Positions 9,381 through 18,609 of a stretch of DNA of 64,000 nucleotides are shown piece after piece; position 1 is the first letter of the stretch; each line of letters opens with the position of its first letter. The DNA comes from Rhizobiaceae bacterium. Lineage in GTDB: Bacteria; Pseudomonadota; Alphaproteobacteria; Rhizobiales; Rhizobiaceae. Under the pieces are notes generated by a model. That model did not search any database. It saw nothing but the letters and a program-made list of their open reading frames with translations, and was not told the origin of the DNA. The stretch lies in NCBI GenBank assembly GCA_017644105.1, contig JAEPMD010000001.1:124001-188000 (forward strand). Reading direction: 5' to 3'. A program made the translations under genes and the position numbers.

Positions 9381-9668
9381 ATGGTTTTACCTAATAAACA
9401 GAATAACATCTCGAAGTTTTTAAATCCCGAGACGGAAGAAGACAGCTATATAGATATGTATAATGCTGCTTTGGAACTCGAACCCTTTCAACGGGCGATG
9501 ATGGCGAAATATTATTATCAACGCTTCCATCTCAGAGAGCTCGGCCTTCGGATTTCCGCCACATGCGATTTTCATATTTTGCAACGTGTCTTTGGGAGCG
9601 GCGCAGAGATTATCTATGAGCAATCAGAGAAATATCTCCCAGATCCAGAATCACCAGCAGAAAACTAA
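9381..9668 (+). CDS. Small unknown protein downstream of dmdA
   Basis: 95 residues, soluble, no signal peptide or membrane span. I do not recognise the family. It is rich in aromatic residues in the middle (AKYYYQRFH) and ends in an acidic, proline-containing tail. Same strand as dmdA, 76 bp after its stop, with a GGTG-containing site before ATG. It may be the last gene of the dmd transcript or an independent gene; nothing in the sequence fixes its role. Confidence 0.6.
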   Translation: MVLPNKQNNISKFLNPETEEDSYIDMYNAALELEPFQRAMMAKYYYQRFHLRELGLRISATCDFHILQRVFGSGAEIIYEQSEKYLPDPESPAEN

Positions 9669-9755
9669 AATTCCAAGCAATTTGAAAATACAATTTACTC
9701 GCTCGTGATATTGCATTAGAGAACGCGCTCATATCTTTTATGACGCCTTCCTATA

Positions 9756-10673
9756 ATGTTGAATATCATGACGAATAAAACAGACCAAAAATTCACGCTT
9801 CAATCCGCCAATTTCGAGATCTTTTCAGATGAAAAATGTCAGTTGGGTGAAGGGCCTTTGTGGCATCCAATGCGCAATGAGCTGCTTTGGTTTGATATTA
9901 CAAACAACACGCTGCATGTTCAAAACGAAGCGCAACATCAGAGTTTTGAGTTTGATCAAAATGTCTCTGCACTTGCTTGGATAGATGAGGATCTTGTGCT
10001 CATCAGTGGTGAAGAAGGGCTTCAGACTTTATCTTTGAATAATAACACAAGACATGCGGTCATCGATATCGACAAAGAGAATTCCATCACCCGATCCAAT
10101 GATGGTCGCGCGGATCGCCAACACGGTTTTTGGGTCAGCACAATGGGCAAAAATGCCGAACAAGATGCGGGCGCGATTTATAGATTTTATAAGGGTGAAG
10201 TGCGCTGCTTGCACGAAAATATCACCATCCCCAACGCCATTTGTTTTTCACCCTCTGGTGACATCGCCTATTTTGCCGATTCAATGAAGAATTTCGTCTT
10301 CAAACAACAATTGGACAAACAAACTGGATGGCCAATTGCAGATGCTGAAATCTTTATCGATTTCACCTCTATGGATCAAACACCGGACGGTGCTGTTGTG
10401 GACGCTTATGGCAATATCTGGATCGCTTTTTGGGGCAAAAGCATGGTGGAAGGCTTTGCGCCGAATGGCCAAAGCATAGGCCAATTGCGTCTGCCAACGC
10501 CACACACAACTTGCCCAGCTTTTGGTGGCAACAACGCGTCCACGATATTTGTGACAACCGCGATGCAAGGTCTTGATGACGAGGCTCTAGCGCAAGATAA
10601 AAATGCCGGAAAGACCTTTTCAATCGCCACAAATATTAAAGGGCTCGCAGAGCCAAATGTGCTGCTGAAATAA
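9756..10673 (+). CDS. SMP-30/gluconolactonase family sugar lactonase
   Basis: 305 residues. A six-bladed beta-propeller hydrolase of sugar lactones, using one divalent metal. Typical signs are LGEGPLWHP near the start (metal-binding Glu), RSNDGRAD...GFWVSTMG (substrate loop), PNAICFSP (Asn ligand) and PDGAVVDAYGNIW (Asp ligand). Likely cytoplasmic. An internal ATG at 9768 is an equally possible start; neither has a good ribosome site. No sugar dehydrogenase or dehydratase is next to it, so the substrate (gluconolactone, arabinolactone or another) cannot be told. Confidence 0.85.
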   Translation: MLNIMTNKTDQKFTLQSANFEIFSDEKCQLGEGPLWHPMRNELLWFDITNNTLHVQNEAQHQSFEFDQNVSALAWIDEDLVLISGEEGLQTLSLNNNTRHAVIDIDKENSITRSNDGRADRQHGFWVSTMGKNAEQDAGAIYRFYKGEVRCLHENITIPNAICFSPSGDIAYFADSMKNFVFKQQLDKQTGWPIADAEIFIDFTSMDQTPDGAVVDAYGNIWIAFWGKSMVEGFAPNGQSIGQLRLPTPHTTCPAFGGNNASTIFVTTAMQGLDDEALAQDKNAGKTFSIATNIKGLAEPNVLLK

Positions 10674-10700
10674 GGTTCAGGCCGGAAAGCCCATGCGCTT

Positions 10701-11840
10701 CTAGTAAGCGGTATAAAGATTAGCGCTGCCTTGATTGCGCTTTTCCAACCGCTCGAGATTGATGATCGTGGAGAGCATGAGGCGATCATGGCTCCAATCT
10801 GCAGGCTTTTGCACGGTGAATGAGAACATGGCGGCAAAACCAACCATCATGATCGCCAATAACGCCAATCTGATTTTCGAAAATCCATTATCCCAACCAG
10901 TCAGTGCAGACAAAAGGCGGTTCTCTAAAAGCTTCTTCGGACGTGCGCTGAAAAAGCCTGCCTGGGTTTGAATAAGCGCGACTTCTGGCACTCTTAACTT
11001 AAAGAGACGCGCACGCTTAAACCGCCCATTGCACACACGAAGCAGACATTCGCAATAATCTTTTGCAGATAATAGACCGCGTTTTAGAACATTTTGATCG
11101 CATGACAATTCACGAAGTTCTTCGATTTCGCGCTTGAAATAATGAAAAGCCGGGTTCCAGAAAAACACAGGCGTCAGCAAGGCGAAAGCAAATTCCCAAT
11201 CAACATCCTTTTGGCGGAAATGTTGTAATTCATGCGCAATAGAGACTTTCAAATCAATATTATTTGCCAGCATGCTCGATGGCAAAACAACGTAATGATA
11301 ACGCAATGTGCGCGTTGAAAACGGAATGCGGATTTTATCAGCCAAAACCAACTTTAACCGACCACTTGAGCGCCATTCATGGGCTTCACCCAATATGCGC
11401 TTTAGCTTAAACATTGTAAGGACAGCACGTGCTACCATTAAAAACGCCGTGATCGCACCACCATAAAGCACCAAGGTAATGAAAATATGGTCTGGGTTCG
11501 ACAACTCTGTCATAACATTTTGTCTAAAGGTCAAAACACTTTCAAGGAAGCTAGCATTAAGCTGAATATTACCTTGCAGATATTGCGCCAGCACCAATTC
11601 TGATAGCGTCACCGGAACCGGTAAAGTTGACGCGAAAAAATGACTATATAGTGTGAGGATAATAGGCAATAAAAACGTAACGAGAAGGAGAGTTTTGACC
11701 AAGCCTAGCTGCGCAGCGAACGCGCGCGCTGTGTCTGTATTCTTGATTATTTTGCGACCCAAAAACCAAATCAGGGCCGAGCCCAGCATAAGTAAATTAA
11801 TATCGATATAGCTGGTTACGAGTGTTTCAACCTGAATCAT
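10701..11840 (-). CDS. M56-family membrane metallopeptidase (BlaR1-like)
   Basis: 379 residues. Four or so membrane spans with a cytoplasmic zinc-peptidase site HELQH (in IAHELQHFRQKD) and a downstream ELSCDQNVL segment that carries the third ligand. Unlike BlaR1, there is no C-terminal penicillin-binding sensor domain; the protein ends soon after a last hydrophobic segment. The gene overlaps the BlaI-type repressor upstream by 14 bases, so the two form a sensor/protease-repressor pair. No beta-lactamase is nearby; the signal is unknown. Confidence 0.82.
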   Translation of the reverse strand: MIQVETLVTSYIDINLLMLGSALIWFLGRKIIKNTDTARAFAAQLGLVKTLLLVTFLLPIILTLYSHFFASTLPVPVTLSELVLAQYLQGNIQLNASFLESVLTFRQNVMTELSNPDHIFITLVLYGGAITAFLMVARAVLTMFKLKRILGEAHEWRSSGRLKLVLADKIRIPFSTRTLRYHYVVLPSSMLANNIDLKVSIAHELQHFRQKDVDWEFAFALLTPVFFWNPAFHYFKREIEELRELSCDQNVLKRGLLSAKDYCECLLRVCNGRFKRARLFKLRVPEVALIQTQAGFFSARPKKLLENRLLSALTGWDNGFSKIRLALLAIMMVGFAAMFSFTVQKPADWSHDRLMLSTIINLERLEKRNQGSANLYTAY

Positions 11841-12222
11841 CTCCCAGTTTCCTCCCTAGAAGCACCCTCAACTCCTCCAAAGCATCTTGCGTTAAATGGT
11901 CATCATTTACAAGTGTTGCGACCAACGCAGCGGGTGTATTATCGAACAATTTGGCTGACACATCCTTCAAAAGTCGCGATTGGTACTCATTTTTGGTCAA
12001 AATAGCGGAATAAATAAGCGATTTTCCATCTTTTTTGCTAGAAACAAAGCCTTTTTGTTCCAATATCCTCAAAATGGTTGCAGCGGATGTATAGGCAAGA
12101 TCGCGGTCTTCGTCCATTTTCGAAAGGACATCGCGCACACTTGCATCACCCAGATCCCAAAGTAACGTCATGAATTCCAGCTCAACCTCGGTCAGGAGTT
12201 CATGCGTCTTACGTTTTCTCAT
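11827..12222 (-). CDS. BlaI/MecI/CopY-family repressor
   Basis: 131 residues. The winged-helix domain (LTEVELEFMTLLW, then SAATILRILEQKGFVSSKKDGKSLIYSA split over two helices and a wing) is characteristic. In this family the repressor is cleaved by its partner M56 protease, which here follows with a 14-base overlap. A perfect 10-bp palindrome about 55 bp upstream of the start may be its operator. Targets other than its own operon are not apparent. Confidence 0.87.
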   Translation of the reverse strand: MRKRKTHELLTEVELEFMTLLWDLGDASVRDVLSKMDEDRDLAYTSAATILRILEQKGFVSSKKDGKSLIYSAILTKNEYQSRLLKDVSAKLFDNTPAALVATLVNDDHLTQDALEELRVLLGRKLGDDSG

Positions 12223-12277
12223 ATTGCGTCACCAATTTCTTGTTTAACATTTCTGTTTTATCTCAATATGTCGCCAC

Positions 12278-12287
12278 TTACTAGTAA
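12278..12287. promoter_or_regulatory. Palindrome upstream of blaI-type gene
   Basis: TTACTAGTAA is a perfect 10-bp palindrome in the 84-bp gap between glpU and the BlaI-type gene. BlaI-family operators are usually short dyads such as TACA-N2-TGTA; this one only resembles them in size and position, so the assignment is tentative. Confidence 0.3.
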
Positions 12288-12306
12288 ATTAATAGATGCG
12301 TTAACA

Positions 12307-12582
12307 TCATACTTTTAGAAAACAAAATACAAACCAACAAATACCTAAAAACAATGGGATCCAGAGCGGCATTCCAATGAATCCCAACCACGCTAGAAAG
12401 ATGTAAACCGTTCCCAAAATACTTAAGAACAAACGGTCGCCACGTGTGGTCACAATCCGCAAAACACCCATTCGCTCATCACCACCTGGTCGTTTGATCT
12501 CAATAATGGTGAGAAGAATAATCGCAGAAAATATTCCGATGAAAACCAGCGCTGTGGGCCAGGTCCAAGCCATCCAACTCAT
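12307..12582 (-). CDS. glpU: DUF2160 small membrane protein of glycerol ABC transporter
   Basis: 91 residues with three hydrophobic segments and a cytoplasmic loop EIKRPGGDERMG followed by TRGDRLF, which matches the DUF2160 family. This small protein regularly closes glpSTPQ-type glycerol transporter operons in rhizobia, where I remember it as glpU; its molecular role is not known. It starts two bases after the glpQ stop and is the last gene of the operon. Confidence 0.78.
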   Translation of the reverse strand: MSWMAWTWPTALVFIGIFSAIILLTIIEIKRPGGDERMGVLRIVTTRGDRLFLSILGTVYIFLAWLGFIGMPLWIPLFLGICWFVFCFLKV

Positions 12583-12584
12583 AA

Positions 12585-13382
12585 TTACACTCTCCCCATG
12601 GCAAAGCCTTTAGCAATATAATTTCGAACGAAGTAGATCACGATTGCGCCCGGTACGATGGTCAATGTTCCAGCCGCAGCCAAAAGTCCGAGTTCGTAAC
12701 CAGCACTTGAAGCCGTCTTGGTCATGGTCGCCGCAATTGGTTTGGCAGCCACCGCCGTCAGTGTTTTGGCAAGCAAGAGTTCAACCCATGAGAACATGAA
12801 GCAGAAGAACGCTGTCACGCCAACACCGGCTTTAATGGTTGGCAAGAAGATCTTCACAAAGAAATGCGGGAAGGAATAGCCATCCACATAAGCGGTTTCA
12901 TCGAGCTCTTTTGGTACACCGCCCATAAAGCCTTCCAAAATCCACACGGCCAGCGGAATATTGAACAAACAGTGTGCCAGTGCGACAGCCAAATGCGTAT
13001 CAAACAAACCAACCGCAGAATAAAGCTGGAAGAATGGCAATGCGAACACCGCTGCTGGTGCCATCCGGTTGGTCAAAAGCCAGAAAAACAATTGCTTATC
13101 ACCCAAGAACCGATAGCGCGAAAATGCGTAAGCTGCCGGTAACGCCACACAGACCGAGATGATGGTATTGAGCGATACATAAAGGATCGAGTTAATATAA
13201 CCCCAATACCAAGATGGATCGGTGAAAATCGTCACATAAGCTTCAACCGTGAAGGTTTGAGGGAACAATGAAAATCCAGCTAGAATTTCATTGGTTGTTT
13301 TGAAACTCATCGCTACGAGCCAGTAAATTGGCAGCATCAAAAAGACAATATAGACGATGGGAATGATGGATCGCTTTTGCAT
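12585..13382 (-). CDS. glpQ: Glycerol ABC transporter permease GlpQ
   Basis: 265 residues, six membrane spans, MalG-like. The cytoplasmic coupling motif is EELDETAYVDGYS followed by LPTIKAGV, the EAA loop of ABC importers. Paired with GlpP, whose stop overlaps its start by one base. The gene order V-S-T-P-Q-U equals that of the rhizobial glycerol uptake operon, but glpR, glpD and glpK are not in this window. Confidence 0.82.
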   Translation of the reverse strand: MQKRSIIPIVYIVFLMLPIYWLVAMSFKTTNEILAGFSLFPQTFTVEAYVTIFTDPSWYWGYINSILYVSLNTIISVCVALPAAYAFSRYRFLGDKQLFFWLLTNRMAPAAVFALPFFQLYSAVGLFDTHLAVALAHCLFNIPLAVWILEGFMGGVPKELDETAYVDGYSFPHFFVKIFLPTIKAGVGVTAFFCFMFSWVELLLAKTLTAVAAKPIAATMTKTASSAGYELGLLAAAGTLTIVPGAIVIYFVRNYIAKGFAMGRV

Positions 13383-14260
13383 TAGCGTTCTCCCTCAGTG
13401 TTTAAATCTTCCCTGTTCATAAGCGTATAGAAGAGCCACGAAACAAGAAGAGTAATAGCAAAGTAAATAAGCGACATGGCAGCAGCCGGACCCAAATCAA
13501 ACTGGCCCAAAGCGATCTTTACCAGATCAATCGACAAAAGCGTCGTTGAATTACCTGGTCCGCCACCTGTGAGCACGAAAGGCTCGGTATAGATGTTAAA
13601 ACTATCCATAAAGCGCAGCAGAATTGCGATCGTTAGAACGTTTTTCATCTTCGGCAATTGGATAAATCTAAAGACCGACCAATTGGATGCGCCATCGATT
13701 TTTGCCGCTTGATAATAAGCTTCAGGGATAGAAACCAATCCGGCATATGAGAGCAAAACAACAAGCGAAGTCCAATGCCACACATCCATGGTGATGATCG
13801 TTACCCAAGCTGCCACAGGATCCTGCGTCATATCATAATTAATACCAAGCACATGGTTGAGCGTATAGCCGAGAAGGCCAATATCCGGCAGCGCAAAAAT
13901 ATTCCACATCGCACCCACCACATTCCAAGGAATGAGCATAGGCAGTGACATCAGAACGAGACAAACCGGCACCCAAAATCCCTTGCGCGGCATAGCCAAT
14001 GCAATCGCAATCCCCAATGGCACCTCGATAATGAGGATCAAAAATGTGAAGAGAAATTGTCGGCCCAATGCATTATGGAAACGCTCAGATCGCAAAATTT
14101 GCTCAAACCAGGTCAAACCTTCCCAGAAAAATAGATTATCGCCAAAGGTTTCTTGCACTGAATAATTAACCACCGTCATCATTGGGATAATGGCGTTAAA
14201 GGCAACCAGCAATAAAACCGGTAACACAAAGAACCAGGCTTTTTGGTTTTCAGTTTTCAT
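13382..14260 (-). CDS. glpP: Glycerol ABC transporter permease GlpP
   Basis: 292 residues, six membrane spans, MalF-like. The EAA-type loop is EAYYQAAKIDGASN. I chose ATG 14260 because it overlaps the glpT stop (TGATG) and follows a GGGAGGGG ribosome site; a longer frame upstream exists but lies inside glpT. Forms the membrane channel with GlpQ. Confidence 0.82.
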   Translation of the reverse strand: MKTENQKAWFFVLPVLLLVAFNAIIPMMTVVNYSVQETFGDNLFFWEGLTWFEQILRSERFHNALGRQFLFTFLILIIEVPLGIAIALAMPRKGFWVPVCLVLMSLPMLIPWNVVGAMWNIFALPDIGLLGYTLNHVLGINYDMTQDPVAAWVTIITMDVWHWTSLVVLLSYAGLVSIPEAYYQAAKIDGASNWSVFRFIQLPKMKNVLTIAILLRFMDSFNIYTEPFVLTGGGPGNSTTLLSIDLVKIALGQFDLGPAAAMSLIYFAITLLVSWLFYTLMNREDLNTEGER

Positions 14261-15342
14261 CAGCTCGCCCCTCCCATTTCGGTTGCTAACCAACCATCGC
14301 GATAAAGTCGCGTTTGATTTTGTTGGAATGTCAGCTTCACCTGATCACCCTTATTTGGCAGATCGCCTTCGACAATTGACATCACGCTTAGTTCGCCAAC
14401 CAAGGCTTCAACCACGCTATGACGGCCGATATCCGACACTTTTTTCACCGTTGCATCGAGGCCTTTATTGCCGAGAGACACAAATTCCGGGCGAATACCA
14501 ATTTCAGATTTACCAGACATGCCATCTTTGATGGGGCCTTCAAGTTCAACCTTTTGACCATTTACAAAAGCTGCACCATCTTTCATCTCACACGGCAGCA
14601 CATTCATTCCGGGTGATCCGATAAAATGCCCCACAAATGTATGTGCCGGGCGTTCAAACAATTCCACAGGAGTTCCGATCTGAACAACTTCCCCCAGATC
14701 CATCACCACAACTTGGTCCGCAAATGTCAGAGCTTCTGTTTGATCATGCGTCACGTAAATCATGGTGTGGCGCACCTTTTGGTGCAGCTCTTTAAGTTTA
14801 CTGCGTAGCTTCCATTTCAAATGCGGATCAATCACCGTGAGCGGTTCATCAAACATGACGACGTTGACATCATCACGTACCAAACCGCGTCCCATCGAAA
14901 TTTTCTGCTTATTATCCGGTGTGAGACCAGCAGCTTTACGGCCCAGCATGTCTGTGACTTCAAGCATATCTGCGATCTCACGCACGCACTCATCGATTGT
15001 GGCTTCATCCACTTTTCGATTTCGTAGCGGGAAGGCCAGATTGTCATAAACAGTCATCGTGTCATAGATCACCGGGAACTGGAAAACCTGTGCAATATTG
15101 CGCTGATCCGGCGGTAAAGATGTCACGTCATCATCGCCAAACAAGATCTTGCCTTCCGTGGGGACAACAAGCCCAGAAATAATATTCAGCAGGGTGGATT
15201 TACCGCAACCTGATGGACCTAATAGCGCGTAAGCACCACCATCTTGCCATTCCAGATCAATCTCTTTAAGCGCAAAATCTTCAGGTCCTTTTGGATTTTG
15301 CATGTAGCTGTGTCTGAGCTTTGATAAAGTAATTTTAGCCAT
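14260..15342 (-). CDS. glpT: Glycerol ABC transporter ATPase GlpT, degenerate signature motif
   Basis: 360 residues, MalK-type ATPase with a C-terminal TOBE/MOP domain. Walker A is GPSGCGKST (about 42-50), Walker B is VVMFDEP and the switch histidine is intact in YVTHDQTEA. The ABC signature, normally LSGGQ, is replaced by LTPDNKQKIS, and the D-loop reads TVID rather than SNLD. With GlpS, which has the opposite defect, it would make a dimer with one complete and one incomplete ATP site. Ten bases after glpS. Confidence 0.83.
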   Translation of the reverse strand: MAKITLSKLRHSYMQNPKGPEDFALKEIDLEWQDGGAYALLGPSGCGKSTLLNIISGLVVPTEGKILFGDDDVTSLPPDQRNIAQVFQFPVIYDTMTVYDNLAFPLRNRKVDEATIDECVREIADMLEVTDMLGRKAAGLTPDNKQKISMGRGLVRDDVNVVMFDEPLTVIDPHLKWKLRSKLKELHQKVRHTMIYVTHDQTEALTFADQVVVMDLGEVVQIGTPVELFERPAHTFVGHFIGSPGMNVLPCEMKDGAAFVNGQKVELEGPIKDGMSGKSEIGIRPEFVSLGNKGLDATVKKVSDIGRHSVVEALVGELSVMSIVEGDLPNKGDQVKLTFQQNQTRLYRDGWLATEMGGAS

Positions 15343-15351
15343 GATCTTACC

Positions 15352-16413
15352 TCACGCAGCCCGGCTTCCATCAGGTGCAAAATAAAGACACTCTGATGGG
15401 TTCATGTAAAATGTGTGGTCTTCACCAACCTGATAGGGATGAACACCATGCGAGAGCGAAACCCAAGCATGATCGCCAAAGACAAAATGAGCACTACTTT
15501 CAGATCCGCTCAATTCGGTCACGCCTACCTGGCCGGTGATAGCGATAAAGGCACTATCCGTTTTCGTCGGCAAAATGTGATGTGGACGTATAGCTACATG
15601 ATAATTGCCATCAGCAAGGTTTGATGCTGCGGCACCTGCATCCCACGACACATTGCCCATTTCAATCTTGTCGCCTTTTTTAACAACATCAGCATGATTG
15701 ATCGGCGGATCGGAAAAGACCCGTGCCGCAATTAAGCTCTCAGGATTTCGATAAAGTTCGGCTGTATTACCAAACTGGCGAACATAGCCATCTTGCATCA
15801 AAGCAGTTTGACCACCGAGTAACAATGCTTCTTCAGGTTCTGAGGTGGCATAAACAACAACCGCGCCACGACCAGCAAAAAGCTCAGGCAGTAATTCGCG
15901 CAATTCTTCGCGCAATTTATAATCAAGGTTTGCAAGCGGCTCATCTAAAAACACCGCCTGGCTATCTTTCGCAATGGCACGCGCTAAGGCAGTACGTTGT
16001 TGCTGACCACCGGATAATTCATGGGGTCTGCGATGAAGCATAGGGCGCAGTTTTAGAATATCAGCAGCTTCTTCAACGCGACCTTCAATTTCAGATGGCG
16101 CCATTTTCGCAACGCGCAATGGTGAAGCAATATTCTCAAACACGGTCATATGCGGATAATTGACAAAGAATTGGTGAACAAGGCTGATACGGCGCATCTG
16201 AGTGGATTGCTCGGTGATATCGACACCATCCATCACAATGCTGCCAGAAGCGACTGAGTCGAGGCCAGCCATAAGCTTGATCAGCGAAGTTTTACCGGCG
16301 CCAGTTTCGCCCAGCAAAACATTGAAGTGACCGGATTCCAACTTAAGGTTTGTCGGCTTGATATGCGTTTTGCCCTGAACGACTTTGGTTATGTTATTTA
16401 GCTCGAGCGCCAT
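15352..16413 (-). CDS. glpS: Glycerol ABC transporter ATPase GlpS, lacks switch histidine
   Basis: 353 residues, MalK-type ATPase with a C-terminal regulatory domain. Walker A GETGAGKTS (35-43), signature LSGGQQQR, Walker B AVFLDEP and D-loop LANLD are intact, but the switch region reads YATSEPEEA: serine stands where the catalytic-cycle histidine normally is. It is the first gene after the binding protein; a strong hairpin lies between the two. Cytoplasmic, partner of GlpT. Confidence 0.83.
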   Translation of the reverse strand: MALELNNITKVVQGKTHIKPTNLKLESGHFNVLLGETGAGKTSLIKLMAGLDSVASGSIVMDGVDITEQSTQMRRISLVHQFFVNYPHMTVFENIASPLRVAKMAPSEIEGRVEEAADILKLRPMLHRRPHELSGGQQQRTALARAIAKDSQAVFLDEPLANLDYKLREELRELLPELFAGRGAVVVYATSEPEEALLLGGQTALMQDGYVRQFGNTAELYRNPESLIAARVFSDPPINHADVVKKGDKIEMGNVSWDAGAAASNLADGNYHVAIRPHHILPTKTDSAFIAITGQVGVTELSGSESSAHFVFGDHAWVSLSHGVHPYQVGEDHTFYMNPSECLYFAPDGSRAA

Positions 16414-16459
16414 GGAGCACCATTTTCTCTAATTTTGTAATCAGGATTTTCACGAAATT

Positions 16460-16483
16460 GCTAGGGCCGGTGACGGCCCTAGC
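16460..16483. terminator. Strong hairpin between glpV and glpS
   Basis: A perfect 10-bp stem (GCTAGGGCCG against CGGCCCTAGC) with a 4-base loop in the 109-bp gap between glpV and glpS. In the direction of glp transcription the stem is not followed by a T-run, so it looks more like an RNA-stabilising or partial-termination hairpin that favours the binding-protein message. On the plus strand it is followed by TTTT. Confidence 0.6.
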
Positions 16484-16522
16484 TTTTGTCGGAATTCTTG
16501 TTTTCCAACGCTTGGGAGGAAC

Positions 16523-18259
16523 TTAGTTTGCACTCCAGCGTGCCACCAGCTCATCATAGTTCACGGTTTCACCCTGTGGTTTTTCGTTATCAAGCTTTGC
16601 TTTCGCACCGCCTTTACCAAGCCATTCAGAAGGATCTTTTTCTTCATTCAAGCGAGGTCCACAACCACCGTAAACATTTGCGCCTTCATCAGCACGCTGC
16701 ATACGTGCCATGGTGATATCCATCTCTTCAGCAAGACGGTCCATCGCTTCTTGTGGTGTAAAGGCACCTGAGTTCACATCACCAATTTGCTGCCACCAAA
16801 TTTGAGCAAGCTTTGGATAGTCTGGAACATTCACACCTGTTGGTGACCATGCCACACGATCAGGTGAACGATAGAACTCAACCAAACCGCCAAGTTTTGA
16901 CGCACGCTCAGTGAAGCTTTCGTGGTTCACAGATGAATCACGGATGAATGTCAAACCAACGTGAGACTTCTTCACATCAACAGTTTTAGATGTAACGAAC
17001 TGAGCATAAAGCCATGCAGCTTGTGCACGATCTGTTGGTGTTGATTTCAGGAACGTCCATGAACCCACATCCTGATAGCCAACTTTCTGACCTTTTTCCC
17101 AGTAAGGACCATGTGGAGATGGAGCCATGCGCCATAATGGGTTGCCCTCATCATCAACTGTGTTATTGCCTTCAGACTTTGGCTTCACCATGTCTGCTGT
17201 AAAGGCTGTATACCAGAAGATTTGCTGCGCAACATTACCTTGGCTCAATGCTGGCAATGACTGATAAAAGTCAAAGCTCGCCGCACCTGGAGGCGCGTAG
17301 TTACGTAGCCACTCATCCCATTTGCGGATCGCATAAACCGCAGCTGGTCCGTTGGCAGCACCACCCCGTGAAACAGATGCACCAGCTGGGTTACAAGAAC
17401 CGGCTTCCATGCGAATGCCCCATTCGTCAATCGGCACACCATTTGGCTCACCTTTTGAACCAGCGCCAGCCATGGAAAGCCAAGCATCTGTCATACGCCA
17501 ACCCAAGTCAGGTGCGCGTTTACCGTAATCCATGTGACCATAGATATCGACGCCGTCGATGTTTTTAACGTCTTTTGAGAAGAAATCAGCGATATCTTCA
17601 TAAGCAGACCAGTTCACTGGAACACCAAGATCATAGCCATATTTCGCTTTAAAGGCTTCTTGCAGATCAGGACGATCAAACCAGTCTTTGCGGAACCAAT
17701 ATAGGTTAGCAAATTGCTGGTCAGGCAATTGATACAACTTGCCATCAGGACCAGTTGTAAATTGTGTGCCCATGAAATCTTCAAGATCCAAAGTCGGTGA
17801 TGTCGTCGCTGACCATTCACCAGCCATTTGATCTGTTAGATTGTAAGCCAATTGCAAACGTGAGTGTGTGCCGATCAAATCAGAATCGTTGACGTAGCCA
17901 TCATACAAGTTACGTTTTGTCTGCATTTGTGTTTGCACAGCTTGCACCACTTCACCTTCGCCCAGAATCTGGTGATTAACTTTGATGCCTGTGATTTCTT
18001 CAAATGCTTTCGTAAGAACTTCTGATTCGTATGAGTGTGTTGGAATACCTTCCGACAGCACATTAATTTCCATTCCCTTAAAAGGCTCAGCTGCGGAGAT
18101 AAACCATTCCATTTCAGACATCTGCTGGTCTTTTGACAACGAAGATGGTTGAAACTCCTGATCAATCCATTTTTTAGCAGCAGCCGAATCTGCGAAAGCT
18201 GAGTTCATTCCGCTCAGCAATCCGATCGATGCGACCGTGCATAGCAATAATTTTTGCAT
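16523..18259 (-). CDS. glpV: Glycerol ABC transporter substrate-binding protein GlpV
   Basis: 578 residues, long for an extracellular solute-binding protein but normal for this family. ATG 18259 is preceded by GGAGG and starts a clear signal peptide (MQKLLLCTVASIGLL through AFADS), so the protein is periplasmic. It heads the operon glpVSTPQU. Substrate is assigned from gene order and family; other polyols cannot be excluded. No dedicated regulator is adjacent. Confidence 0.82.
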   Translation of the reverse strand: MQKLLLCTVASIGLLSGMNSAFADSAAAKKWIDQEFQPSSLSKDQQMSEMEWFISAAEPFKGMEINVLSEGIPTHSYESEVLTKAFEEITGIKVNHQILGEGEVVQAVQTQMQTKRNLYDGYVNDSDLIGTHSRLQLAYNLTDQMAGEWSATTSPTLDLEDFMGTQFTTGPDGKLYQLPDQQFANLYWFRKDWFDRPDLQEAFKAKYGYDLGVPVNWSAYEDIADFFSKDVKNIDGVDIYGHMDYGKRAPDLGWRMTDAWLSMAGAGSKGEPNGVPIDEWGIRMEAGSCNPAGASVSRGGAANGPAAVYAIRKWDEWLRNYAPPGAASFDFYQSLPALSQGNVAQQIFWYTAFTADMVKPKSEGNNTVDDEGNPLWRMAPSPHGPYWEKGQKVGYQDVGSWTFLKSTPTDRAQAAWLYAQFVTSKTVDVKKSHVGLTFIRDSSVNHESFTERASKLGGLVEFYRSPDRVAWSPTGVNVPDYPKLAQIWWQQIGDVNSGAFTPQEAMDRLAEEMDITMARMQRADEGANVYGGCGPRLNEEKDPSEWLGKGGAKAKLDNEKPQGETVNYDELVARWSAN

Positions 18260-18609
18260 TCTTTCCTCCAATCAATATGAGTCAGCCCAAACTGACCCCT
18301 ATATTGAAACGCAGATTGCCTCTTTTATGTCAACTAATTTTTTAGTAGATAAAATTAAAATCACAATTTTCAGACTCTAACTTGTTGTTTAAATGAGAAA
18401 AATTTATTCGAAAAATTGTTACATAGTGTAATTTTTCATCTCTTAAAAATTTTCATAACTAATCAAAGAAGAAAATATCAGAAGGAATTTATTACGAGAT
18501 GTTTCGGTCCACAAAATCGCGCATATACAGCTTATTGCTGATGAAATAGGAGTAACTTAGCGCATAAAGCGCAATGCTTTGTCCCTTTAATCCTCAATGT
18601 AAAGTGAGA
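18260..18609. promoter_or_regulatory. Intergenic region upstream of glpV
   Basis: 350 bp without a gene, AT-rich. It holds the glpV promoter region: a minus-strand TTGACA at 18333-18328, an inverted repeat GTCAG-N6-CTGAC (18281-18296) and a 14-bp dyad ACTAA-N4-TTAGT (18333-18346) overlapping the TTGACA. Either dyad could be an operator. No convincing -10 element at standard spacing. Beyond 18360 I see nothing specific. Confidence 0.35.
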
